Source: Kribbella rubisoli
GTDB taxonomy: Bacteria; Actinomycetota; Actinomycetes; Propionibacteriales; Kribbellaceae
Direction: 5' to 3'
Assembly (NCBI RefSeq): GCF_004217145.1
Contig: NZ_SHKR01000015.1
Coordinates: 620,001 to 684,000 of the forward strand
Length of the DNA: 64,000 nucleotides
Position 1 is the stretch's first letter. Every line of letters begins with the position of its first letter. The position numbers and the translations under genes were made by a program. Below are positions 25,405-34,689 of the stretch, piece by piece. A model generated the notes under the pieces. The model made no database searches. It was not told where the DNA came from and saw only the letters and a list, made by a program, of their open reading frames with translations.

Positions 25405-26573
25405 AGATCACAGATGTCAAGACCGCCGTACTCGGCGAGACGTTGATCGTGCGGTTGACCACGGACGAAGGGCTTGACGGGTACGGCGCCGTCGAGCGCA
25501 CCCGGGAGTTCGTCCGGCCGATGTTCGCGCAGTTGGCGCAGTACCTGATCGGGGAGAACCCGACCGAGGTCGAGCGGACGATGCTGAAGATCCGGCGGCT
25601 CGGCGCCTTCAAGCCGTGGGGAAAGGCGGTCAGCGCGGTCGAGGTGGCGCTGTGGGACCTGGCCGGCAAGGCCGCCGGACTTCCGGTCCACCGTCTGCTC
25701 GGCGGCAAGGTCCGCGATCGGGTCCGCGTCTACAACGGTGGGGTCGTGTATCCCGGCGATACCTTGGCCGAGTCGATCGCCAACCTGAAGGCGGGTCCGG
25801 AAGGATTCACCATGATCAAAGGCGGCTCGGCCTTTCATGGTGGGATGGCGAGGGTCCCGGGCTTCACGTACTCCGAGCCCCGGGACGGGTGGGCGTACAC
25901 CACTCGTGGACCGCTGACCGAATGGGCACTCAAGGACTCTGTCGACAAGGTGGCAGAGCTCAAGGAACTCCTCGGCGACGGGATCGGCCTCGCGTTGGAC
26001 TGCGGTCCAGGCTGGACGCTGCCCGACGCCATCAAGTTCGCCCGGGCCGTCGAGCCGTTCAATCTCCTCTGGCTCGAGGACCTCCTTACCGGCGACTACA
26101 CCCCTTACATCAACCCTCGCCAGTATCGCGAGCTCACCGCCTCCACCACCACGCCCATCCACACCGGTGAGCAGATCTACCTCCGGCAGAACTTCGTGGA
26201 GTTGCTCTCCACCAACGCCGTTCGGGTCATCGGCCCGGACCCTCTCGACGTTGGTGGCCTCGCCGAACTCAAGTGGGTTGCCGAGCTCGCGGACGTGTAC
26301 GGCGTACTGATCGCACCGCATGGCACGCTGGACGGGTTGATCGGTCTCGCCGCGCTGGTGCAGGTCTGCGCCACGCTGCCGGACAACTATCTCGCCTTCG
26401 AGTATCCCGTCGGCCGCCCGAGTTGGTGGTACGACATCGTCACCGGGCTGCCCGACCCGATCGTCAAGGACGGTTTCATCACCGTCTGGGACACGCCAGG
26501 GCTCGGCATCGACTTCAACGTCGGCGAAGCCCGGCGGTACCTGACCGAACAGGACAAGGACTTCTTCGACTGA
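25401..26573 (+). CDS. Enolase-superfamily (mandelate racemase/muconate lactonizing) acid-sugar dehydratase
   Basis: A 390-residue protein starting at a GTG within the stop of the SDR gene. The N-terminal capping domain ends at SAVEVALWDLAGKAAGLPVH. The barrel has the lysine strand FTMIKGG and metal ligands in ALDCGPGW (Asp), LLWLEDLL (Glu) and HTGEQIYL (Glu). A catalytic His is present in IAPHGTLDG. The usual DxN of gluconate/galactonate dehydratases is D-C here, so the subfamily is not clear. The expected reaction is dehydration of an aldonate or aldarate to a 2-keto-3-deoxy acid, continuing the SDR's work. Confidence 0.85.
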   Translation: MKITDVKTAVLGETLIVRLTTDEGLDGYGAVERTREFVRPMFAQLAQYLIGENPTEVERTMLKIRRLGAFKPWGKAVSAVEVALWDLAGKAAGLPVHRLLGGKVRDRVRVYNGGVVYPGDTLAESIANLKAGPEGFTMIKGGSAFHGGMARVPGFTYSEPRDGWAYTTRGPLTEWALKDSVDKVAELKELLGDGIGLALDCGPGWTLPDAIKFARAVEPFNLLWLEDLLTGDYTPYINPRQYRELTASTTTPIHTGEQIYLRQNFVELLSTNAVRVIGPDPLDVGGLAELKWVAELADVYGVLIAPHGTLDGLIGLAALVQVCATLPDNYLAFEYPVGRPSWWYDIVTGLPDPIVKDGFITVWDTPGLGIDFNVGEARRYLTEQDKDFFD

Positions 26574-26660
26574 CCCTGCTACCACGAGCCGACGTCGCCA
26601 GCGACGCTCGGCGATCCGAACCTGCCCGCGCACGCCACCGTGCCGGAGAGGAGCTTGATC

Positions 26661-29600
26661 ATGGAACTGTCACGCCGAGGCTTCTTGACCGTGGCGACCG
26701 GAGCTGCGGTCGCCGTGGCCGGCTCGTCGTTCTCGCCGGGACGCGCCCAGGCGGTTTCCGGGCAGGTCACGGTCACCCCCGTCAGCCTGCCGGCGAAGGG
26801 ATTGCGCGGCTTCGGGTCGGTGTCCGGCGAGCTGACCGGACTCGGTGCGAACGGCTCGCTGCTGCGGATCCAGTGCCAGAATGCGAGTCTGGCGAAGCTT
26901 ACCCATGCGAAGTACCTGTCCGATCTGACCCGGTTGCCCGGTGTGGCCCCGGCGACGCTGACCGTCAACGGACTGTCGGTCCCCGTGCACGAGACCCCGG
27001 CCGGTGTGGTCGCGGCGCTGATCGATGACGATGCGGTGTCAGTGCTGGCCTTCGACAGCGACGCGGCGTTCACCGCGTCGGCCGGGCCGGCCATCCCGGC
27101 CGGCACCACGACCGCAGACTTCGTGCCCCAGGCAACGGTCCCGATGTACCTGGACCGCTTCGACCGCAACGGGTTCCTGGTGTACTTCGTGCCGTTCGCG
27201 TTGCCACCAGGCTGGGACCGGACCCAGCCGTACGACTACTCGCTCGATTTCGACTTCGCCGAGCAGAACGGTCTGGGCATCGCCCTGTGGGACAACGAGC
27301 AGCAGCTCAACTTCGGTGAGGGCCTGGCCCGGGTGCCCGACTGGAAGTGGGTGATGAACGAGTGCGACGCCCGCGGTATTCCGGTGCATCTGAACACCCA
27401 GTTCGCCGACGGCATGTGGCTGGCGAACCGGTATCGGGACCAGACGATGCAGAAGATGCCGCAGTACTCCGGTTTCCACGGGAATCCCGCGAATTACACC
27501 TACGCGGTCGGAGAGACGTCGTACAGCGCGACCACGGGGATGGACGCCGAACTGGGTGTCCTGCAGGAGACGGTCCGCGAGTTCGCGCCGGCAGACAACG
27601 TGGTGGGCTGGCTGGAGCCGCATGGTGAAGTCGGCGGCGGTGCGGGTTCGGTGCTCCTGGTGGAGTACGGGCCGGTGGCGGATGCCTCGTTCCGTACGTT
27701 CCTGCAGGGCCGTTACGCCACGACGGCGGCGCTGGGGCAGGCCTGGTACGGCAACGCGGGCGCCGTCGCGGCGTGGACCGATGTCCACGTCCCGGAGGTC
27801 GCGTCGTTCCTGGGCTGGGATGCACAGGCGGTTGATGTTGCCGGTGCCTGGCGGGTGCTGTATCCGGGCACTGCTGCGCCGCCGTCGGGTTGGGACCAGC
27901 CGGGGTTCGACGAGAGTTCTTGGGGCACTTTGGTGATGCCCGGTAATGACCGGATCGAGTTCATGGCGCGGGCGAGCATGCTTGCTCGCCGTACGGTCGA
28001 GGTGAGCGCGGCGTGGCTGGCCGCCCACCCACGAGTGTGGCTGTACCTGTTCGACCTCAACAACCAGGTGTTGATCCCGGCGACCGTCAACGGGCACGCG
28101 ACCGCAGGCATCCCGGGCGCGGCGATCATGGGCGGCCAGCACTGGGGTGCCATCGAGGTGACCGACCTGATCCAGGCCGGATCCAACCTTCTCGCGGTCA
28201 CGCTGCCGAACGGTTTCATCGGATACCGGGTTTACCTGTCCGGAGCTGAGCCGGTGCAGTACCCCGCCCTGGGCCCGCAGCGCAATGCGCAGTGGGTCGA
28301 TTTCCAGGACTGGAGCCGGTGGACGCGTCAGCAGGCGGTGCGGCGTGGAGTGGAGATGATTCGTCAGGAGGATGCTGACCGTCCGGTGAATCTGATGTCT
28401 CCGGATCCGTATGCGGACCTGCTCAAACAGGTGACGGCGCAGTACGGCGGGAACTTCCACAACACCGGCTACATGGCGGGGTTCTGGGCCGAGTTGCACA
28501 CGTTGCTGGCCCGGAGTGCGGGGCGGCCGTCCACTGCCGAGCCCGGCAACGGTGCGCCGAACGCTGATCAGTTCAAGTCGTTCTGGGGCCGATGGCTCAC
28601 CGAAGGGCTCAACGGGGTGCACTACTTCGCGTCCCAGCAAGACATCATGTCCAAGCCCGATGTCCTGCAGGTGTTCCAGAACAACCGGGCGCTGTACGAG
28701 AGCATCGGGAAGTACCACGTGCCCGAGGCCGAGGTCGCTGTACTCAACGGCTTCCGGGTCAACGGCAACGGCACCTGGCCGTGGACGCCGGACGCCGACG
28801 TGTGGGTTCCCGGCGGCTACTGGAAGACCAACGCAGCCAGCTATCTGATGGCGCGGTGCCCGCGGGACGCAGTCACCGAGCTGGACTTCGCCGACGGCAC
28901 AGTCGACAAGTACCGGATCATCGTCGATTCGAACACTCCGTTCATGGATGACGCCCTGGTCGACCAGATCGAGGCATGGGTGCGTGCCGGGGGCACCTTC
29001 GTCACCTATATCCAGACCGGGCGCCACACCACCACCGATATGAACGCGTGGCCGATCAGTCGCCTTACCGGGTACGACGTACTCAGCATCGACCCGTACA
29101 ACCAGAACGGGTCGTACCAGCCGCTGACCTCGCATGCGATCTCCGCGGCGCCGGGCCAAACACTGCTCCCCGACACCTCGTGGCTGGCCAACCAACGCGG
29201 CGGGGGTCTGTCTCTCGGCAAGGTCGCCAGCGACGCCCAGGATGTACTGCTGTGGGACAACGGCACGGTGGCCGCGGGGATGCGGCCGCTCGGCAACGGT
29301 CGGATCATCCAGCTCGGTTGGCACGTGAGCGGCGGGAACGCGACCACTTTGCTCGGCCAAATCATGGATTACCTCGACGTGGCGCCGGTGCCTGCTCGGG
29401 CGGCCACTGTGGTGTTTCGGCATTACATCTCGAACAGCGGCCTGCATGACGTTTGGGTGCTGTACAACGACTCAGCCAATTCGGTCACCACTGATCTGGT
29501 GTTCACCACGGCTGCCCCGCCGACGGTGTTGAGCGAGCTCACCACGACAGCGACGACTCCGGTCACTGTGCAGAACGGGGTTGCCGGCGTGTACGGCATC

Positions 29601-30575
29601 ACCTTGCCCGCGTGGGAGACGCGACTCTTCCTCAGCCCGCGGACCGACGTACCGCAATCGCCGTTGGAATGGCTGACCCTGCAGCGCAACTGGTGGGCCG
29701 GTACGACCGCGCCGGATCCCGATCCGCTGCCGACCAAGGCACAAATGCAGCGCAACACCGTGGACCTCACCGACGACTGGGCGTTCCTGCCGGTGGACAA
29801 TTCCACGCCGGCCCAGATTGCGGCGCTGGTCCTGCCGGGTGTGAACGACTCTGCGTGGGAGCGCCGGGATCTCGGCGTCTGGACCATGCCCGAGCATCCA
29901 GACGTGCACCACGCCGTACTGCGCAAGACGTTCACAGTGCCGGCCGGTTGGTCGACCGGCGAGCTCCAGCTCTGGCTGCTGGTCGACAAGGAAAGCCAGA
30001 CGTTCCACGACACCGGGCGAATCTATCTGGATGGTGTGCTGATCCGGGACTTCAACGCCGGGGGACTGGCTGGGCTGCCGGCCACCACGCTGCTTGCCCC
30101 TGGCAACCACCTCATCGCGTTGGAGGTCGAAGGCAGTGGCGTGGCGACCGGCGTCACGGCCAACGCGTGGGCGTACCGCATCCCGGAGCCCAGCGCCCGC
30201 CAGGACATGGCCGGCACCTGGGCGGTTACCGCCGCGGACGGCCTCCACGACGCCGGCCAGGCCACCTTGCCGGGCTCGTTCACCGGCTTCCTCGCCGCCC
30301 GCGACGTGGTGATCGACGCCGGACACAACGGATCCGCCGTCGTGCTCTACGTCCAGCGCACCGGCGCGTGCCTGAACGGAATCATGATCAACGGGACGTT
30401 CATCGGCGACATCTACCCGGCGACCAAGGTGGGCGACACCCTGCTGGTCAACATCACCACCAAGGTCGCTTTCGGGCAGACCAACCGGATCGAGCTACTC
30501 AGCTCCGGTCCGACCGGGGCGGCCGCTATCCCCACCGTCGAAATCCGCTACTACGACCCAACCGTCTACCCGTGA
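26661..30575 (+). CDS. Tat-exported giant glycosidase-like protein, copy A
   Basis: A 1304-residue secreted protein. The Tat signal is MELSRRGFLTVATGAAVAVA with AQA as the likely cleavage site. Residues about 160-400 and 530-720 form a glycosidase-like barrel interrupted near 400-510 by a jelly-roll (GWDQPGFDESSWGTLVMPGN). Two acidic motifs stand out: VVGWLEPHGEV (Glu319) and STAEPGNG (Glu627), a plausible acid/base and nucleophile pair. Residues about 740-900 resemble the flavodoxin-like 'trimerisation' domain of GH42-type enzymes (VDKYRIIVDSNTPFMDDALV). GH2-like sugar-binding modules follow. No known GH family is certain. AGAGGAG precedes the ATG; 87 bases separate it from the dehydratase gene. 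The paralogue B follows. Confidence 0.65.
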   Translation: MELSRRGFLTVATGAAVAVAGSSFSPGRAQAVSGQVTVTPVSLPAKGLRGFGSVSGELTGLGANGSLLRIQCQNASLAKLTHAKYLSDLTRLPGVAPATLTVNGLSVPVHETPAGVVAALIDDDAVSVLAFDSDAAFTASAGPAIPAGTTTADFVPQATVPMYLDRFDRNGFLVYFVPFALPPGWDRTQPYDYSLDFDFAEQNGLGIALWDNEQQLNFGEGLARVPDWKWVMNECDARGIPVHLNTQFADGMWLANRYRDQTMQKMPQYSGFHGNPANYTYAVGETSYSATTGMDAELGVLQETVREFAPADNVVGWLEPHGEVGGGAGSVLLVEYGPVADASFRTFLQGRYATTAALGQAWYGNAGAVAAWTDVHVPEVASFLGWDAQAVDVAGAWRVLYPGTAAPPSGWDQPGFDESSWGTLVMPGNDRIEFMARASMLARRTVEVSAAWLAAHPRVWLYLFDLNNQVLIPATVNGHATAGIPGAAIMGGQHWGAIEVTDLIQAGSNLLAVTLPNGFIGYRVYLSGAEPVQYPALGPQRNAQWVDFQDWSRWTRQQAVRRGVEMIRQEDADRPVNLMSPDPYADLLKQVTAQYGGNFHNTGYMAGFWAELHTLLARSAGRPSTAEPGNGAPNADQFKSFWGRWLTEGLNGVHYFASQQDIMSKPDVLQVFQNNRALYESIGKYHVPEAEVAVLNGFRVNGNGTWPWTPDADVWVPGGYWKTNAASYLMARCPRDAVTELDFADGTVDKYRIIVDSNTPFMDDALVDQIEAWVRAGGTFVTYIQTGRHTTTDMNAWPISRLTGYDVLSIDPYNQNGSYQPLTSHAISAAPGQTLLPDTSWLANQRGGGLSLGKVASDAQDVLLWDNGTVAAGMRPLGNGRIIQLGWHVSGGNATTLLGQIMDYLDVAPVPARAATVVFRHYISNSGLHDVWVLYNDSANSVTTDLVFTTAAPPTVLSELTTTATTPVTVQNGVAGVYGITLPAWETRLFLSPRTDVPQSPLEWLTLQRNWWAGTTAPDPDPLPTKAQMQRNTVDLTDDWAFLPVDNSTPAQIAALVLPGVNDSAWERRDLGVWTMPEHPDVHHAVLRKTFTVPAGWSTGELQLWLLVDKESQTFHDTGRIYLDGVLIRDFNAGGLAGLPATTLLAPGNHLIALEVEGSGVATGVTANAWAYRIPEPSARQDMAGTWAVTAADGLHDAGQATLPGSFTGFLAARDVVIDAGHNGSAVVLYVQRTGACLNGIMINGTFIGDIYPATKVGDTLLVNITTKVAFGQTNRIELLSSGPTGAAAIPTVEIRYYDPTVYP

Positions 30576-30603
30576 ATCACCCCGTCCTGGGAAGGAATTG
30601 ATG

Positions 30604-33600
30604 ATGGAGTTGTCGCGTCGGAGTCTGTTGATCGGGGCTGCTGGAGTGGCGGCCGCCGGTGTGAGTTCTTCGCTGCCCGGTGGCAAGGCCGCGGCGGTCG
30701 CCGCGTCGGCGACCGGCGGGCAAGCCACAATGCACCTACCGGCGAAGGCACTGCGCGGGTTCGGGACGTTGTCGGCCGACTCGGTCCGCCTGGCCGCCGG
30801 CATCTCGCTGCTGCGGATCCAATGTGCCAGCGCGAACGCGGCCGAGCTGGTTCATGCCAAGTACCTGTCTGATCTTGTCCTGCTGCCGGGAGTGGTCCCA
30901 ACCACGGTCGCCGTCGGCGGGTTGCGAATCCCGGCGTACGAGACCTCGGCCGGGGTAGTCGCCGCAGTCATCGCGGACGACTCCGTTGTCGTGATCGCCG
31001 CGAACGGTCGGGATGCCTTCCGGTCGCAGGCGGCTCGGGGCATACCGAAGGGTTCGAGGACGTCGGACTTTGCGGCCCGAACGACGGTTCCGATGTACCT
31101 GGATCGCTACGACAAGTACGGTCTCCTGCTCTACTTCCAGCCGTTCGCCCAGCCGCTCGGCTGGGACAAGAGCAAGCCGTACGACTACCGGCTGGATTTC
31201 GACTTCATCGACCAGAACGGCGCCGGCGCAGTCCTGTGGGACCAGGAATTGATGCTGAACACGGCCGAGGGCATGGCGCGAGTGCAGGACTGGGCCTGGG
31301 CGATGGAGGAGTTCACCAAACGCGGGACGCCGGTCCACCTCAACCCTCAGCTGTACGAGGGCATGTGGATGACGAACCGGTACCGCGAGCAGATGAACGC
31401 CAAGATGCCGCAGTACTCCGGCTGGACCGGGACGGCCGCGAACTACACCTACGCGGTGGGCCAGACGTCCTACAGCGCGACCACAGCCCTGGACGCGGAG
31501 CTGGGCCTGCTGCAGGAGACGGTCCGTACGTACGCGCCGTCGGACAACGTGGTGGGTTGGCTGGAGCCGCACGGAGAGCTGGGCGGCGCCCCGGGGTCGG
31601 TGCTGCTGACCGACTTCGGTCCAGTCGCCGACGCCACGTTCCGCACCTTCCTGAAGGACCGCTATTCGTCGTTGTCCGCGCTGGGAAAGGCGTGGTACGC
31701 CGATCCGGGCAGGATCAGGTCCTGGGACGACGTGCACGTGCCGGAAGTGGCGAGCTTCCTGGGTTGGGGACCGGACGCGCTGGACATCGGGGGTTCGTGG
31801 CGGGTGTCGTATCCGGGCGCTGCTGCGCCTCCGGACGGTTGGGATCAGCCGGGATTCGACGACAGCTCCTGGGGCAGCCTCGTGATGCCGGGCAGCGACC
31901 GGGTGGAATTCACCGCGCGGGCGAGCATGCTTGCGCGCCGCACTGTCGAGGTGGGCACGGACTGGCTGACCAAGCATCCGAGGGTCTGGCTCTACCTTTT
32001 CGACCTGAACAACAACGTCGCCAACGCCCCGCTCGCCGTGTCGGTGAACGGTCACCACACAGCCGGGGTCCCAGCGACGATCCTCCAGCATTTCGGAGGA
32101 GTAGAGGTGACCGACCTGCTGACCGCCGGGCCGAACCTGATCACTGTGACCCTGCCGAACGGGTTCCTCGGCTACCGGTGCTACCTGACCGGGGACGAGC
32201 CGGTCCAGTACCCGAGTCTGGGTCCGCTGCGCAACGCGCAGTGGGTCGACTTCCAGGACTGGAGCCGGTGGACACGGCAGCAGGCGGTGCGGCGTGGGGT
32301 GGAGATGATCCGGCAGGAGGATCCGGAGCGGCCGGTGATCTTGATGTCGCCGGATCCCTACGCGGATCTGCTGAAGCAGGTCGCGGCCGCGTACGGAGCG
32401 AACTTCCACAACACCGGCTACATGGCGGGGTTCTGGGCCGAGTTCCACACCTTGCTGGCCCGGAGCGCGGGGCGGCCGTCCACGGCCGAGCCGGGTAACG
32501 GTGCGCCGAACGCTGATCAGTTCAAGTCGTTCTGGGGTCGCTGGCTCACCGAGGGGCTGAACGGGGTGCACTACTTCCAGAATCAGCAGGAGATCATGTC
32601 CAGGCCCGACGTACTGGAGACCTTCCAGGCCAACAAAGCCATGTACGAGGCCATCGGCAAGTATCACGTACCGGCGGCCGAGGTCGCCGTTCTCTACGAC
32701 TTGCGCTTTGTCGGACACGGCGGCTTCCCGTGGAACCCGGAACCCAACACCTGGCTTCCCGGCGGCTACTACGCCAGCAACAGCGGCTTCGCCCTCTTGC
32801 CGGTCTGCCCGCGCGACGGAGTCAGTTACCTGGATTTCGGCGACGGCACGGTGGACAAGTACCGGGTCATCGTCGACGCCAACTCACCGTTCATGGACGA
32901 GGAACTGGTCGACCAGATCGAGGCGTGGGTTCGCAACGGTGGCACCTTTGTCACCTACATGCAGACGGGGCGGCACACCAGCACGGATGCGAATGCCTGG
33001 CCGATCAATCGGCTGACCGGATACCAGGTCGAGGGCATGGACACCTATACCGTCCACCCGCCGGCTCTCGGCCAGCAGTCCTTCTCCGCGGACGCGAAGC
33101 ATCCGCTCCGGGCGGCCCCCGGCCAGCAGGTGTTCACCGACACGAACTGGCTCGCCGGTGCACAGGGCAGTGGACTGAGGCTGCGCCGGATCGCTCCTGA
33201 CGCCCAGGATCTGCTGCTGTGGGAGGACGACGGCACGGTGGCGGCCGGGATGCGCAAGCTGGGCCAGGGTCAGATCATCCACCTGGGCTGCCACTTCGAA
33301 GAGATCATGGACCGCAACCCCGCTCCTGACACCACCACGTTCCTGGGCCAGGTGATGGACTACCTGAAGGTGGCCCGGGTGCCCGCGCGGGCGGCGAACG
33401 CAATCTTCCGGCACTACATCTCGAACACCGGCCTGCACGATTTCTGGGTCCTGTACAACGACACCGCCGACCCGGTCACCACAGACCTCGTGTTCACCAC
33501 GCCCGCCGCGCCGACTGTGTTGAGCGAGCTGAACTCCTCCGCGACCACTGCGGTGACCAAGAAGTCCGGCATTCCCGGGGTGTATGGCATCACCCTTGGC

Positions 33601-34566
33601 GCGCACGAGACCAGGATGTTCGTCAGTGCGCGCGCGGACGTAGCCGCGTCGCCGCTGGAGTGGCTCACGGTCCAACGGGACTGGTGGGCCGGAACGACCG
33701 AGCCAGAGCCGAATGTGTTGCCGACCAAGGCACAACTGCAGCGCAACGCCGTGGACATCACCAACGACTGGGCCTTCTTGCCTGTGGACAACTCGACACC
33801 GGAACAGATCGCGGCGCTGGTCGCCGCGGATGCGGATGATTCCGGATGGGAGCGGCACGACCTCGGCATCTTCACCCTCCCGAACCACCCTGACGTGCGC
33901 CACGCGGTGATGCGCAAACGATTCACGATCCCGGCAGGCTGGTCCACCGGCGAGATCCAGCTGTGGCTGTGGATGGACCGGGAGAACACGATCTTCCATG
34001 ACTCCGGGCGGATCTACCTGGACGGAGTCATGCTCAACGACTTCAGTAGCGGCGGGCTGGCCGGGGTGCCGGCGAACACGCTGCTGCCCCCGGGTGAGCA
34101 TGTCATCGCCTTGGAGATCAAGGGCGCGACCGTGGGCACTGGTGTGACCGCCAGCGCCTGGGCCTACCGCATCCCGGAACCTGACGCCCGCCAGGATCTG
34201 ACCGGCACCTGGACGGTCACCGGACTGGACAGCATCCACGACGGCGGCGAGGCCACCCTGCCGGGCACCTTCACGGGCTCTTACGCCGCCCGCGACGTGA
34301 CGATCGATCCCGCCCACAAGGGATCCCAGGCGGTCGTCTACATCCACCGCACCGGTGCGTCCATCAACGGGATCCTGATCAACGGGACCTTCATCGGTGA
34401 CCTGTATCCGGCCACCAAGGTGGGCGACACGCTGCTGGTGAACATCACCAGCAAGATCGACTACGGCCGGCCGAACCGGATCGAGTTGGTCGCGGCGAAC
34501 CCCAACGGGCCGTCAACCGTCCCCAAGATCGAAATCCGGTATTACAACCCCACCGTCTATCCGTAA
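30604..34566 (+). CDS. Tat-exported giant glycosidase-like protein, copy B
   Basis: A 1320-residue paralogue of copy A with the same domain order throughout, beginning with a Tat signal (MELSRRSLLIGAAGVAAAGV). The candidate catalytic motifs are kept: VVGWLEPHGELGG (Glu321) and STAEPGNG (Glu629). The stretch around QDWSRWTRQQAVRRGVEMIR is identical in both. Differences cluster in the substrate-facing segment after ARSAGRPSTAEP and in the flavodoxin-like domain, where B has a short insertion (PPALGQQSFSADAKH). I placed the start at 30604 by alignment with copy A and because GGGAAGGA is seven bases upstream; 30601 is also possible. It is only 28 bases after A, so they are co-transcribed. Confidence 0.65.
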   Translation: MELSRRSLLIGAAGVAAAGVSSSLPGGKAAAVAASATGGQATMHLPAKALRGFGTLSADSVRLAAGISLLRIQCASANAAELVHAKYLSDLVLLPGVVPTTVAVGGLRIPAYETSAGVVAAVIADDSVVVIAANGRDAFRSQAARGIPKGSRTSDFAARTTVPMYLDRYDKYGLLLYFQPFAQPLGWDKSKPYDYRLDFDFIDQNGAGAVLWDQELMLNTAEGMARVQDWAWAMEEFTKRGTPVHLNPQLYEGMWMTNRYREQMNAKMPQYSGWTGTAANYTYAVGQTSYSATTALDAELGLLQETVRTYAPSDNVVGWLEPHGELGGAPGSVLLTDFGPVADATFRTFLKDRYSSLSALGKAWYADPGRIRSWDDVHVPEVASFLGWGPDALDIGGSWRVSYPGAAAPPDGWDQPGFDDSSWGSLVMPGSDRVEFTARASMLARRTVEVGTDWLTKHPRVWLYLFDLNNNVANAPLAVSVNGHHTAGVPATILQHFGGVEVTDLLTAGPNLITVTLPNGFLGYRCYLTGDEPVQYPSLGPLRNAQWVDFQDWSRWTRQQAVRRGVEMIRQEDPERPVILMSPDPYADLLKQVAAAYGANFHNTGYMAGFWAEFHTLLARSAGRPSTAEPGNGAPNADQFKSFWGRWLTEGLNGVHYFQNQQEIMSRPDVLETFQANKAMYEAIGKYHVPAAEVAVLYDLRFVGHGGFPWNPEPNTWLPGGYYASNSGFALLPVCPRDGVSYLDFGDGTVDKYRVIVDANSPFMDEELVDQIEAWVRNGGTFVTYMQTGRHTSTDANAWPINRLTGYQVEGMDTYTVHPPALGQQSFSADAKHPLRAAPGQQVFTDTNWLAGAQGSGLRLRRIAPDAQDLLLWEDDGTVAAGMRKLGQGQIIHLGCHFEEIMDRNPAPDTTTFLGQVMDYLKVARVPARAANAIFRHYISNTGLHDFWVLYNDTADPVTTDLVFTTPAAPTVLSELNSSATTAVTKKSGIPGVYGITLGAHETRMFVSARADVAASPLEWLTVQRDWWAGTTEPEPNVLPTKAQLQRNAVDITNDWAFLPVDNSTPEQIAALVAADADDSGWERHDLGIFTLPNHPDVRHAVMRKRFTIPAGWSTGEIQLWLWMDRENTIFHDSGRIYLDGVMLNDFSSGGLAGVPANTLLPPGEHVIALEIKGATVGTGVTASAWAYRIPEPDARQDLTGTWTVTGLDSIHDGGEATLPGTFTGSYAARDVTIDPAHKGSQAVVYIHRTGASINGILINGTFIGDLYPATKVGDTLLVNITSKIDYGRPNRIELVAANPNGPSTVPKIEIRYYNPTVYP

Positions 34567-34610
34567 GCGTGACCGCACAGACGTCGGCGATCCCCTGCGC
34601 CGGTGGGTAC

Positions 34611-34647
34611 GACCAGGGCGGCCGCGGTGAAACCGGCTGCCCTGGTC
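34611..34647. terminator. Strong hairpin between the glycosidase pair and the GH38 gene
   Basis: GACCAGGGC at 34611-34619 pairs perfectly with GCCCTGGTC at 34639-34647. The stem continues for five more pairs (one G-T) to leave a 9-base loop, giving about 14 pairs in all. There is no T-run, as is common for actinobacterial terminators. It lies 45 bases after the stop of copy B and 43 bases before the GH38 start, so it may reduce read-through into the downstream genes or protect the upstream mRNA. Confidence 0.6.
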
Positions 34648-34689
34648 GGTGCCGTGACCGGCAGCCGACCAACACCGGAGGGCAACACC

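Noticed and set aside
27039..29447. An 802-codon open frame antisense to glycosidase copy A
   Set aside because: It is rich in His, Arg, Val and Gly in the manner of a mirror frame of a high-GC gene; the plus-strand frame has a Tat signal, conserved motifs and a paralogue.
30736..32718. A 660-codon frame antisense to glycosidase copy B
   Set aside because: Same mirror-frame composition; it does not resemble any family and would cover the catalytic region of copy B.
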